Source: JBBRSD01 sp038245725
Lineage (GTDB): Bacteria; Actinomycetota; Coriobacteriia; Anaerosomatales; JAAXUF01
Length of the DNA: 64,000 bases
Reading direction: 5' to 3'
NCBI GenBank assembly: GCA_038245725.1
Contig: JBBRSD010000003.1
Coordinates: 175,850 to 239,849, forward strand
This document shows, piece by piece, positions 56,010 through 64,000 of this stretch (position 1 is its first letter; every line of letters begins with the position of its first letter). The translations under genes and the position numbers were made by a program. Below the pieces are notes generated by a model. It had not been told where the DNA came from and ran no database searches. It was given only the letters and a program-made list of their open reading frames with translations.

Positions 56010-56972
56010 GTGACAAAGCGAGCCCTTATCACCGGCATCACCGGGCAGGACGGTTCGTACCTCGCGGAGCTGCTGCTCGACAAAGGCTACGAGGTCACGG
56101 GCGTGATTCGCCGCGCCGCAACGCCGTCGACCGAGCGCATCGAGCACCTCCTCGACAGGATCACCCTGTGCGTGGGCGACATGACCGATCAGACGTCGCT
56201 GCTCGACGCGGTCGAGGCGGCCCAGCCCCACGAGGTCTACAACCTCGCGGCGCAGTCCTTCGTGTTCGACTCGTGGACGGTGCCGGTCAACACCGGCGAC
56301 GTTGACGGCATGGGCGTTACACGGCTGCTCGAAGCGACGCGGCGCGTGAAGCCGGATGCGCGCTTCTACCAGGCGTCCTCATCGGAGATGTATGGCAAGG
56401 TGCACGAGGTTCCGCAGTCCGAGACCACGCCGTTTCACCCGCGCAGCCCGTACGGCGTCGCAAAGGTGTACGGCTACTACATCACGCTGAACTACCGCGA
56501 GTCCTTTGGGATGCATGCGAGCAACGGCATCCTCTTCAACCACGAATCGCCGCGCCGCGGCCTCGAGTTCGTGACCCGCAAGATCACCGACGCCGTCGCG
56601 CGCATCAAGCTCGGCACGCAAAGCGAGCTGCGCCTCGGCAACCTCGATGCGAAGCGCGATTGGGGTTTTGCGGGCGACTACGTCGAGGGCATGTGGCGCA
56701 TCCTCCAGGCCGATGAGCCCGGCGACTACGTGCTCGCGATGGGCGAGACCCACACCGTCCGCGAGTTCTGCGAGATCGCGTTTTCGCGCGTGGGCCTGAA
56801 CTACGAAGACCACGTCGTCGTCGACCCGCGTTTCGTTCGCCCGGCCGAGGTCGAGCTGCTTCTCGGCGATCCTGCGAAGGCGAAATCAGAGTTGGGCTGG
56901 GAGCCGAAGGTCAGCTTCCGCGGACTCGTCGAGATGATGGTCGACACCGACGTGGAGCGGCTGTCCCGCTAG
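56010..56972 (+). CDS. gmd: GDP-mannose 4,6-dehydratase-like SDR epimerase (copy 1)
   Basis: Converts GDP-mannose to GDP-4-keto-6-deoxymannose, the precursor of GDP-fucose, GDP-rhamnose and related sugars. 320 residues. Cofactor motif TGITGQDGSYLAELLLDKG, YNLAAQSFVFDSW, SSSEMYGKV, catalytic Tyr/Lys in SPYGVAKVYGY, NGILFNHESPRRGLEFVTRKIT and LGNLDAKRDWGFAGDYVEGMW are all typical of Gmd. It is shorter than E. coli Gmd (373) but intact. A second, diverged copy lies 600 bases downstream and manC, which makes GDP-mannose, after that. Confidence 0.9.
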   Translation: MTKRALITGITGQDGSYLAELLLDKGYEVTGVIRRAATPSTERIEHLLDRITLCVGDMTDQTSLLDAVEAAQPHEVYNLAAQSFVFDSWTVPVNTGDVDGMGVTRLLEATRRVKPDARFYQASSSEMYGKVHEVPQSETTPFHPRSPYGVAKVYGYYITLNYRESFGMHASNGILFNHESPRRGLEFVTRKITDAVARIKLGTQSELRLGNLDAKRDWGFAGDYVEGMWRILQADEPGDYVLAMGETHTVREFCEIAFSRVGLNYEDHVVVDPRFVRPAEVELLLGDPAKAKSELGWEPKVSFRGLVEMMVDTDVERLSR

Positions 56973-57045
56973 CCTTCGCTGACTCCATCGAGTCATTTGG
57001 GAGTACAACGTTGTCCCGATTCTTCTTCCGAGACGTACCCGGTCT

Positions 57046-57531
57046 GTGAGCGCCGCCGACAGCGTCCGTGACTTCAACGAGGCCCACGGCGAGAAGCTGC
57101 GCTACCTTGCCGTCGGTCTTTGGAACACCGCCATCTCCTACGCGATGTTCTTCGCCCTCATCCGCCTGGTCGCCGGGCCGATCGAAGCGTCCACGCACCT
57201 GGACTACAAGACCGTCGCGCTCATCGTGCAGTGGGCGACGTGGGTGCTGGCGGTTGTTCAGTCCACCGTGACGATGAAGTACTTCGCGTTTCGCTCGAAG
57301 GGGCACCTCGGCCGGCAAGTGCTCCGTGCGTATCTCATATACCTGCCGGCGCAAGGCCTCTCGTCGCTCATCCTCTACAGTGCCATGCGGTACCTGGGAC
57401 TCTCGGCGGCGATCGGCCAGCTCTTCGCGGTGATCGTGACCACGATCTTCAGCTACATCGGCCACAAGTACTTCACGTTCCGGCTGCCGCTGGAAGTCGG
57501 CGAAGTGCCTCCGCAGGACCTCGTCGAGTAG
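57046..57531 (+). CDS. GtrA-like membrane protein
   Basis: 161 residues with four hydrophobic helices. LRYLAVGLWNTAISYAMFFALI at the start and the end motif FSYIGHKYFTFR are hallmarks of the GtrA family, thought to flip lipid-linked sugars. The GTG has no good ribosome binding site. It lies between the two gmd-like genes, so a role in moving a lipid-linked sugar is plausible. Confidence 0.88.
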   Translation: MSAADSVRDFNEAHGEKLRYLAVGLWNTAISYAMFFALIRLVAGPIEASTHLDYKTVALIVQWATWVLAVVQSTVTMKYFAFRSKGHLGRQVLRAYLIYLPAQGLSSLILYSAMRYLGLSAAIGQLFAVIVTTIFSYIGHKYFTFRLPLEVGEVPPQDLVE

Positions 57532-57542
57532 GTCGCGACCTC

Positions 57543-57551
57543 TGCTATAGT
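57543..57551 (+). promoter_or_regulatory. Candidate extended -10 promoter of the second gmd-like gene
   Basis: TGC-TATAGT, 33 bases before the GTG start at 57584. Same pattern as other promoters in this window. Confidence 0.5.
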
Positions 57552-57583
57552 CCTTTCGAACCGACACTGAATCGAGGGGCTTC

Positions 57584-58546
57584 GTGCCCAGACGCGCACT
57601 CATCACCGGCGCCGCCGGCCAAGACGGCACGTACCTCACGCAGCTGCTTCTGGACAAGGGCTACGAGGTGCACGGCATCCCCGGCCCGTACCCCGGCGAC
57701 TTCGCCGAGATGGTCGAGCGCCACAAGGGCAGCCTCTTCTCGGTGGACGCGGATCTGACCGACATGGAGTCGCTGCTGCGCGCGGTGGACGCGACGCGGC
57801 CTGACGAGGTCTACAACTTCGCCGCGCAGTCGTCAGTGAGCGAGTCCTTCGAGGCCGCAATCGCGACCACCGAGGTCAACGCCGTCGGCGTCCTGCGCCT
57901 CCTCGAGGCGCTGCGCCAGCTTGCACCCGACGCGCGGTTCTTCCAGGCGGCCTCGGCCGAGATGTTCGGCAACGCCTCCGAGATGCCCCAGAAGGAGACC
58001 ACACCACTGCATCCGCGCTCGCCCTACGCCGCATCGAAGACGTACGCGTTCCACATCGTGGGCAGCTACCGCGACTCCTACAAGATGCACGCGAGTAACG
58101 GCATCATGTTCAACCACGAGTCGCCGCTTCGCGGGTTGCAGTTCGTGACTCGCAAGATCACCGACGGCGCGGTGCGCTGCAAGCTCGGGCTTGCCACCGA
58201 GCTGCACCTCGGCAACCTCGATGCGAAGCGCGACTGGGGTTTTGCTGGCGACTACGTCGAGGCGATCTGGCTCATGCTCCAGAACGAGACGCCGGATGAC
58301 TACGTCGTCGCCACGGGGGATGTGCACACCGTGCGCGACTTCTGTGCTGCGGCCTTCGGCCACCTCGGACTCGACTACAACGAGTTCGTGAAGGTCGACC
58401 CTCGCTTCTTCCGCCCGGTAGACGTCAACATCTTCTACGGCGACGCCACCAAGGCTCGCACGGTGCTGGGATGGGAGCCCAAAGTACGCTTCGAAGAGCT
58501 GGTCGAGATGATGGTCGACGCCGACATCGAACGGCACTCACGCTAG
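57584..58546 (+). CDS. GDP-mannose 4,6-dehydratase-like SDR epimerase (copy 2)
   Basis: 320 residues, same length as copy 1. Cofactor motif TGAAGQDGTYLTQLLLDKG, YNFAAQSSVSESF, SAEMFGNASE, Tyr/Lys in SPYAASKTYAF, NGIMFNHESPLRGLQFVTRKIT and LGNLDAKRDWGFAGDYVEAIW. The segment after the first strand differs from copy 1 (HGIPGPYPGDFAEM in place of GVIRRAATPSTERI); that region holds the cofactor-phosphate and subunit contacts in Gmd. It may use another nucleotide sugar or act as a partner subunit. Copy 1 is the better Gmd candidate. Confidence 0.85.
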   Translation: MPRRALITGAAGQDGTYLTQLLLDKGYEVHGIPGPYPGDFAEMVERHKGSLFSVDADLTDMESLLRAVDATRPDEVYNFAAQSSVSESFEAAIATTEVNAVGVLRLLEALRQLAPDARFFQAASAEMFGNASEMPQKETTPLHPRSPYAASKTYAFHIVGSYRDSYKMHASNGIMFNHESPLRGLQFVTRKITDGAVRCKLGLATELHLGNLDAKRDWGFAGDYVEAIWLMLQNETPDDYVVATGDVHTVRDFCAAAFGHLGLDYNEFVKVDPRFFRPVDVNIFYGDATKARTVLGWEPKVRFEELVEMMVDADIERHSR

Positions 58547-58584
58547 CCCGCATCAAGCCATGTCTTCGCGAAAGGGACCGCCCT

Positions 58585-60039
58585 GTGACCAGATCCAACC
58601 TGCGAGCGATCGTCCTTGCCGGAGGAAGCGGCCAGCGCTTCTGGCCGCTGTCGCGCGAGCTCAGCCCCAAGCAGCTGCTCTCGATGTTCGGCACGGAGTC
58701 GCTCATCGCCGCGGCCATCCACCACATCCTGCCCTTCGTCGACGGCGGCTCGTCGGTGTCGATCGCCACCAACGAGCGCCTCTTCGACGAGCTGCGCAAC
58801 CACCTCACAGCGCAAAGCGACACGCAGCTGCACTCGGTTCGCTACATCCAGGAGCCGCTGCCCAAGAACACGGCGCCCGCCATCGCGCTTGCGGCTGCGA
58901 TCTTCTCGGCTGAGGATCCCGAGGCGATCATCGTCGTGCTGCCCAGCGACCACGTGTTCGACGACGGCCCGTTGTGGAGGGACTGCATTAACGCCGCCGC
59001 CGACATGGCCGCTGATGGCTACCTCGTGACCATCGGCATCGAGCCCACTCGCGCCGAGACCGGCTACGGCTACATCTGCGTGGGCGACGCGTTGCCGCAG
59101 TTCGCGGTTGGAGCGGTCACGCCGCATGTGGCTGCCGAGTTCGTCGAGAAGCCCGATGCGCCACACGCCGAGGAGTACGTCGCGAGCGGCCGCTACTTCT
59201 GGAACGCGGGCATCTTCGTGATGAAGGCGAGCCGCGTTCTCGAGGAACTCGAGGCCGCTGGTGGCGACATCGCGCACATCGCCGACGTTGCGCGCTGGAT
59301 CGCCGGGCAACCCGAAGAGCTGCGTCACGGCGACGAGGCGCGAGAGCGGTTCGCGACGATCGAGCCGGTCTCGATCGATCGCGCGGTTATGGAGAACTCC
59401 GAGCGCGTCGTCGTGATTCCCGCGCCGCTGAAGTGGAGCGACGTCGGATCGCTGCTCGCTCTGGGCGAGATCGCCCCGCCCGACGACGCCGGTAACGTGC
59501 GGGAAGGGCGCGGCGTCGACATCGACTCGCGCAACTCCATCATCTATTCGACCGACCGGCTCGTCGCGACTCTGGGTGTCGAAGACCTCATCGTCGTCGA
59601 TACGAGCGACGCAACGCTTGTCCTGCCGAAGGATCGCGCGCAGGACGTGCGCCAGATCGTCGACGCGCTCAAACTCATCGGCGCGCCTGAGATCGCTGAG
59701 CCGAAGGTCTCGCTTCGGCCGTGGGGCTCGTGGCGGTCGCTGCTCAAGGGCTCCGGCTACCAGATCAAGCTGCTCGAGATCAAACCCGGTGGCCGTCCGA
59801 GCCTCCAGCGCCACGAGCGCCGCAGCGAGCACTGGGTCGTTGTTGCCGGCACCGCGATCGTCACACGAGACTCCGACGAGATCACCGTCCCCACCAACGA
59901 GAGCATCTTCATTCCTCTGGGCGCCGTGCACCGGATCGAGAATCGTGGGAGCGAGTTTCTGCAGGTCATCGAAGTCCAGCTGGGCGACTATCTCGGCGAG
60001 GACGACATCATCCGTTTTGAGGATGATTATCGCCGCTGA
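58585..60039 (+). CDS. manC: Mannose-1-phosphate guanylyltransferase / mannose-6-phosphate isomerase
   Basis: Makes GDP-mannose, the substrate of the gmd-like enzymes upstream. 484 residues, normal for the two-domain type. N-terminal pyrophosphorylase: IVLAGGSGQRFWPLSRELSPKQLLSM, PSDHVFDD, FVEKPDAPHAEEY, GRYFWNAGIFVMKAS. C-terminal cupin isomerase: RPWGSWRSL, the metal-site LQRHERRSEHWVVVAG and IPLGAVHRIEN. The GTG has an AAAGGGA upstream. A hairpin follows 38 bases after the stop. Confidence 0.94.
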   Translation: MTRSNLRAIVLAGGSGQRFWPLSRELSPKQLLSMFGTESLIAAAIHHILPFVDGGSSVSIATNERLFDELRNHLTAQSDTQLHSVRYIQEPLPKNTAPAIALAAAIFSAEDPEAIIVVLPSDHVFDDGPLWRDCINAAADMAADGYLVTIGIEPTRAETGYGYICVGDALPQFAVGAVTPHVAAEFVEKPDAPHAEEYVASGRYFWNAGIFVMKASRVLEELEAAGGDIAHIADVARWIAGQPEELRHGDEARERFATIEPVSIDRAVMENSERVVVIPAPLKWSDVGSLLALGEIAPPDDAGNVREGRGVDIDSRNSIIYSTDRLVATLGVEDLIVVDTSDATLVLPKDRAQDVRQIVDALKLIGAPEIAEPKVSLRPWGSWRSLLKGSGYQIKLLEIKPGGRPSLQRHERRSEHWVVVAGTAIVTRDSDEITVPTNESIFIPLGAVHRIENRGSEFLQVIEVQLGDYLGEDDIIRFEDDYRR

Positions 60040-60077
60040 TCGAGAACTGATTAACGTACTCTGCTAGCCGACGCGAG

Positions 60078-60097
60078 GCCCCCTCTACTCAGGGGGC
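60078..60097 (+). terminator. Hairpin after manC
   Basis: GCCCCCT / AGGGGGC, 7-bp stem with a CTACTC loop, no T tract. Probably ends the manC transcript before the giant surface-protein gene. Confidence 0.45.
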
Positions 60098-60263
60098 TGT
60101 ACAATCGTGAACAGATTGGCTAATATTTCGGCCACAGTAATGCGTGTGGGCGGAAACGCAACACTCATGACTCGCACTGTTCCGGTTGGGGGCACCCGGA
60201 ACGAATCTCGCTCGATGGAGATTTGTGGGCCGCCACGCGCACGGGATGGTATGAGGGGGAATC

Positions 60264-63200
60264 ATGAGTTTTCGCGCCGTGGGGGCGCGCCGTAGCTCTA
60301 TTCGGCGTGTAGTTGTGCGTCCATTGCTCATCACGTTTGTGGTCATCGCTTTTGCCATGGCGATATTTGTGGGAGCCCGATCGTCCATCGCATGGGCATC
60401 CAGTACGTCCAGCTTGAAGGGCGCGTCCAATCTGCCTCCGGTCGCTTCAATCTCTATGGGGCCGCAGGCATGGGTGGGCACGCCGCTGACGCTGGATGGT
60501 TCCTCGTCCAGCGATAGCGACGGCAGGATCGTCAAGTACGAGTGGGACGTCGACGGCAACGGCACGTGGGATGTCGTCAGCTCGTCGCCTGTCTCCGTGA
60601 CGACCCCATCGGCCGTCAGCCACGCCAAACTGCTGCTGCGCGTCACCGACAATACCGGCGCGACCAGCACCGACTCTCGCATGGTCGACATACGCGTCGA
60701 CAATCACGCCCCCAAGGCGTTCCTGGACGGCCCGGCGACCACCGTGGCGAACCAGGCCGTGACCTTTGACGGCGGCCGCTCGTTCGATCCGCTCGGCTCG
60801 ATCGCCACATACCTGTGGGACTTCGATTCCAACGGCGTCGTCGACACCCAGGGAACGTCGCCACGCGTCACGCACGCGTTCAGCCAGGCGGGCACCTACA
60901 AGACCACCCTCACCGTCCGAGACTTCGGCGGCAACACCGATTCCGCTTCGTTGTCGACCACGGTCACCGGCGGCAGCGACGCTGTCCCGCAAAAGCCCGT
61001 CGGCCTCACCGCCGTCGACGTGCCCGCCGATCAGGGCGGCGCGATTGCGCTGGCGTGGACCGCAAGTACCGAGTCCGATGTCTCGCGCTACCGGGTCTTC
61101 CGCTCGCTTTCGCAAAGCGGCCCATTCGCTCTCGTCTCCGAGACGGCTGCGGCCGCCTTCACCGACAGCGGCCTCGCGGACGGCACTATCTACTACTACG
61201 TGGTGATCGCAGTCGATGCTGCCGGTCAACAGAGCGCCAACTCCGCCGCCGCCTCGGCGACGCCCCTGGACAACATCGCTCCGACTGTGCCTGTGGGACT
61301 CTCCGCAGCTGACGTGCCTGCCGACCAGGGCGACGCTATCGCCGCGAGCTGGACCCGCAGCGCCGAACCAGATCTCGCCGGCTACCGGCTGATACGCCTG
61401 GACACCGTCACTGGAACCACCGTCACCCTCAACGTTCCGGCGTCGGAGACCGAGTGCACCTTCTCCGGTCTCGAGACGGGCCATCTCTACCGATTCGCGA
61501 TTGCTGCCTACGACATGGCCGGCAACGTCAGCGCTTCGGGTGCGCCCGTCGCCGCCACTCCGTTCGACAACCTCGCACCCGCCGCTCCCGCCGGTCTGAT
61601 CGCCTATGACCGCCCGGGTGACGACGGTGGGGCCGTCGTCACCGAATGGGCTCCCAATACCGAGTCCGACCTCGCCGGCTACACGCTGTACCGCGGCACG
61701 CTCGCCCAGGGCGCCGACCCGGCCACCGTGCTGTGCCTCCCGGTCGCGAACCTGCCGGCCTCGGCCGTCACCTTCACCGACGAGAGCGCCGCGCTCGGCA
61801 CCGACTACGTCTACTACCTCGTCGCCTCGGACGGCTCGGGCAACGCTTCGGGTGCCTCGGCACGCGCTACCACGCGCTCGCTCGACAACGTCGCTCCGTC
61901 CGCACCGATGAGCGTCAGCGCCTCAGACGTCACGCCCGACCAGGGTGGTACCGTCCGCGTGGGCTGGCTGCCGTCGATCTCGGCTGACGTCGCCGGCTAC
62001 CGCGTCTCAGTGCTCGACTCAGATGGTGTCGTGGTCAAGACCGCCGATGCCGGCACCGCGCTGACCTATCTCGCAGGCGGCCTGAACGTCGGCGATGTCT
62101 ACACCTTCTCGGTGGTCGCCTACGACGCCGCGAACAACATCTCGGATGCCACGACCGCCACTCAATCCGGAGGCGACGAGCTCGCTCCAGCCACCCCGGC
62201 CGACTTCTCCGCTGTCGACGTCACGCCCGATCAGGGTGGCGTCATCGACGTAACCTGGTCGGCGAATACCGAGTCCGACCTGGCCGGCTACACGCTGACC
62301 GCGTATGACTCGCATGACGCCGTCGTCGGCACCTACGACACCGGCTTCGCGACCTCGAAGACCTTCTCGGGTCTGACCGTTGGCGACTCCTACGCCTTCA
62401 AGCTCGTCGCCCGCGATGCCAACGGCAACATCTCGGCATCGACCGCTGCGGCGACCGCAACCGCCAAGGACGAGATCGCGCCCGACGCAGTCACGCTGTC
62501 CGCGGCCGATCACGCGGCCGACCAGGGCGGCGTCGTCGACATCTCCTGGACCGCTGCTGCCGCCGCCGACGCCGCCGGCTACAAGCTCTACCGTGACGGA
62601 GCCCAGATCGCCGACCTCGCCACGCTGAGCTTCTCAGACACCGCCGCCGGCTCGGCGACCCACAGCTACACCGTGCGTGCCTACGACGGCTCGGGCAACC
62701 TCTCCGACGTCTCCAACGCAGTCGCGCTCAAGGCCGTCGACAACCTCGCACCGGCCGTGCCGTCTGTCTCGACGGTCGCTGATGCCGAGAACGACCAGGG
62801 CGGCGTCATCGACGTGACCTTCGCTCCCGTCAGCGACCCCGATGTCGATGGCTACCGCGTTATGTGCTTCGACGCCAGCGGCATGCTCGTCGCCACCAAG
62901 GAAACCGCCGCGCTCGACACGATGGCCGTCTTCGACCACCTCACCGACGGAGCGCCGTACCACTTCGCCGTGCTCGCCTTCGACACGTCCGGGAACGCAT
63001 CGGCCCAGTCGGTCGCCGTGACAGGCACGTCCGCCGACAACCTGGCGCCGGTGTCGCCGGTGAACCTCTCAGCGAGCGACGTCGCGCCCGACCAGGGCGG
63101 CTCGATCAACCTCGCGTGGGGCGCTAACGGGGAGTCCGACCTCGCCGGCTACACGCTCACCGCTTACGACGCGCACGACGCGGTCGTCGGCACCGTCGAC

Positions 63201-64000
63201 ACCGGACTCGCGAAGACCCACACCTTCTCAGGGCTGACAGTGGGCGCGACCTACACGTTCGAAGTCACTGCCCGTGACATCAGCGGCAACACATCCGCGG
63301 CCTGTCCGCGTGTCTCCGCCGCCGCCGCAGATGAGATCGCGCCTGATGCCGTCACCCTGTCCGCGACCGATCACGCGGCCGACCAGGGCGGCGTCGTCGA
63401 CATCTCCTGGACCGCTGCGGCCGCCGCTGACACCGTCGGATACAGGCTCTACCGTGACGGAGCCCAGATCGCCGACCTCGCCACGCTGAGCTTCTCAGAC
63501 ACCGCCGCCGGTTCGGCGACCCACAGCTACACCGTCAAGGCCTACGACGGCTCGGGCAACCTCTCCGTCGTCTCCAACGACGTCGCGTTCAAGGCCGTCG
63601 ACAATCTCGCACCGGCAGTGCCCGCAGGCCTGGCAGTGACCGACATCTCCGCCGATCAGGGCGGATCGCTCGCGCTGTCCTGGACCGCTAACACCGAGTC
63701 CGACCTGGCCGGTTACACGGTCTACCGCGCGACCTCGGTCGACGGTGCCTTCACCAAGCTCGCGGACGTGTCCGTCGCGACCTTCACCGACACCCACGCA
63801 GCACTCGGCGCCACCTACTACTACGCGGTGAGCGCTTCTGACGCCGTCAACGAGTCGGCCAAGTCCGGCGCGGTCTCCGGTGTATCGTTCGACAACCTCG
63901 CACCCGCCGCTCCCGCCGGTCTGATCGCATACGACCGCCCCGGTGACGACGGTGGGGCCGTCGTCACCGAATGGGCTCCCAATACCGAGTCCGACCTCGC
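60264..64000 (+). CDS. Giant secreted PKD/Fn3 repeat surface protein (3' end beyond window)
   Basis: At least 1245 residues with no stop before the window ends. ATG 60264 follows GAGGGGGAA. A basic start and hydrophobic helix (LLITFVVIAFAMAIFVGA, then SSIAWA) form a signal peptide. Two PKD-type domains follow (GSSSSDSDGRIVKYEWDVDG, FDGGRSFDPLGSIATYLWDFD), then at least ten fibronectin-III-like domains of about 96 residues and part of an eleventh, separated by DNLAPA-type linkers. Each domain has a DQGG motif and ESDLAGY-like strand. The array looks like a rod-like adhesin or matrix protein; no catalytic domain is visible in this part. Confidence 0.9.
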   Translation, partial: MSFRAVGARRSSIRRVVVRPLLITFVVIAFAMAIFVGARSSIAWASSTSSLKGASNLPPVASISMGPQAWVGTPLTLDGSSSSDSDGRIVKYEWDVDGNGTWDVVSSSPVSVTTPSAVSHAKLLLRVTDNTGATSTDSRMVDIRVDNHAPKAFLDGPATTVANQAVTFDGGRSFDPLGSIATYLWDFDSNGVVDTQGTSPRVTHAFSQAGTYKTTLTVRDFGGNTDSASLSTTVTGGSDAVPQKPVGLTAVDVPADQGGAIALAWTASTESDVSRYRVFRSLSQSGPFALVSETAAAAFTDSGLADGTIYYYVVIAVDAAGQQSANSAAASATPLDNIAPTVPVGLSAADVPADQGDAIAASWTRSAEPDLAGYRLIRLDTVTGTTVTLNVPASETECTFSGLETGHLYRFAIAAYDMAGNVSASGAPVAATPFDNLAPAAPAGLIAYDRPGDDGGAVVTEWAPNTESDLAGYTLYRGTLAQGADPATVLCLPVANLPASAVTFTDESAALGTDYVYYLVASDGSGNASGASARATTRSLDNVAPSAPMSVSASDVTPDQGGTVRVGWLPSISADVAGYRVSVLDSDGVVVKTADAGTALTYLAGGLNVGDVYTFSVVAYDAANNISDATTATQSGGDELAPATPADFSAVDVTPDQGGVIDVTWSANTESDLAGYTLTAYDSHDAVVGTYDTGFATSKTFSGLTVGDSYAFKLVARDANGNISASTAAATATAKDEIAPDAVTLSAADHAADQGGVVDISWTAAAAADAAGYKLYRDGAQIADLATLSFSDTAAGSATHSYTVRAYDGSGNLSDVSNAVALKAVDNLAPAVPSVSTVADAENDQGGVIDVTFAPVSDPDVDGYRVMCFDASGMLVATKETAALDTMAVFDHLTDGAPYHFAVLAFDTSGNASAQSVAVTGTSADNLAPVSPVNLSASDVAPDQGGSINLAWGANGESDLAGYTLTAYDAHDAVVGTVDTGLAKTHTFSGLTVGATYTFEVTARDISGNTSAACPRVSAAAADEIAPDAVTLSATDHAADQGGVVDISWTAAAAADTVGYRLYRDGAQIADLATLSFSDTAAGSATHSYTVKAYDGSGNLSVVSNDVAFKAVDNLAPAVPAGLAVTDISADQGGSLALSWTANTESDLAGYTVYRATSVDGAFTKLADVSVATFTDTHAALGATYYYAVSASDAVNESAKSGAVSGVSFDNLAPAAPAGLIAYDRPGDDGGAVVTEWAPNTESDL
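61561..61675 (+). repeat. Fn3 boundary repeat, copy 1
   Basis: Matches 63886-64000 at 112 of 115 bases, 2325 bases (775 codons) apart. It covers the linker and first strands of the AYDRPGDDGG-type Fn3 domain. Confidence 0.9.
62194..62750 (+). repeat. 861-base-period Fn3 super-repeat, copy 1 (approximate ends)
   Basis: Two Fn3 domains (fifth and sixth) that recur 861 bases (287 codons) downstream. Matching landmarks include 62521 with 63382, 62611 with 63472 and 62281 with 63142. Ends are approximate. Confidence 0.8.
63055..63611 (+). repeat. 861-base-period Fn3 super-repeat, copy 2 (approximate ends)
   Basis: Second copy, eighth and ninth Fn3 domains. The ADHAADQGGVVDISW domain is the most conserved, while the domain between the copies (seventh) is unique. 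Confidence 0.8.
63886..64000 (+). repeat. Fn3 boundary repeat, copy 2 (cut by window end)
   Basis: Second copy of the 61561 block, showing that a new round of the array begins at the window edge. Confidence 0.9.

Noticed and set aside
60107..60295. Small plus-strand open frame before the giant surface protein
   Set aside because: It overlaps the start and signal peptide of the large gene in another frame, and has no ribosome site or conserved look.
60447..61484. Minus-strand frame opposite the PKD/Fn3 gene
   Set aside because: Shadow frame produced by the repetitive codons of the large protein.
61561..64000. CRISPR array or minisatellite
   Set aside because: Repeats are long, in frame, about 288 or 861 bases in period, and encode Fn3 domains.

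Overview
The window is about 64 kb of high-GC, densely packed bacterial chromosome with no transposase, integrase, phage gene, CRISPR array or rRNA. Several features point to a Gram-positive, Actinomycetota-type anaerobe: GTG and TTG starts are common, there is an aminofutalosine (MqnE) menaquinone gene, a K+-independent membrane pyrophosphatase, a Cys-type CcmE and an AhbD-type heme b synthase. My best guess is the Coriobacteriia/Anaerosomatales (OPB41) neighbourhood. This is inferred from gene content, not from a search.

Layout. 1-5.5 kb: the end-truncated mqnE, divergent from a four-gene OsmU/OpuC-like osmoprotectant ABC transporter. 5.5-12.9 kb: housekeeping genes tilS, hpt and ftsH, a NarL-type two-component pair, then folE-folP. 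13-16.2 kb: hppA, then folK with an unusual C-terminal extension. 16.3-21.7 kb: vitamin and cofactor genes panB-panC and nadA-nadB-nadC. 21.8-24.2 kb: a DedA protein, birA, and bioY behind a clear BirA-type operator. 24.2-28 kb: an OmpR-type two-component pair, coaX and a CCA-adding enzyme, so pantothenate synthesis (panBC) and its first use in CoA synthesis (coaX) are both present. 28-29.7 kb: a conserved-looking pair of unknown function, an HTH protein plus a protein of the type often labelled quinate 5-dehydrogenase, with a palindrome at the promoter.

29.9-50.2 kb is a heme and cytochrome c region: ccmE-F-A-B-C-(D), a HemX/CcsA-like protein, a truncated siroheme-synthase NAD domain, an SDR, hemA-hemC-hemD, then (after an AI-2E permease and a tRNA-Ala) a small membrane protein, hemB, a YbjQ protein and ahbD, and finally hemL. 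The cluster supplies the tetrapyrrole from glutamyl-tRNA, the last step to heme b by the siroheme-dependent route, and System I-type attachment of heme to c-type cytochromes. CcmE uses Cys instead of His, and neither CcmH nor CcmG is present in the window.

45.5-64 kb holds cell-envelope functions: a GT-C-like membrane protein, a GT2 glycosyltransferase fused to half of an SMR-type flippase next to the other half, galU, three tandem GT-C-like paralogues with signs of gene conversion, two GDP-mannose 4,6-dehydratase paralogues around a GtrA protein, manC, and the start of a very large secreted PKD/Fn3 repeat protein that runs off the right edge. Several promoters share an extended -10 pattern (TGn-TAnnnT), and several genes are coupled by a GTGA or ATGA start/stop overlap.
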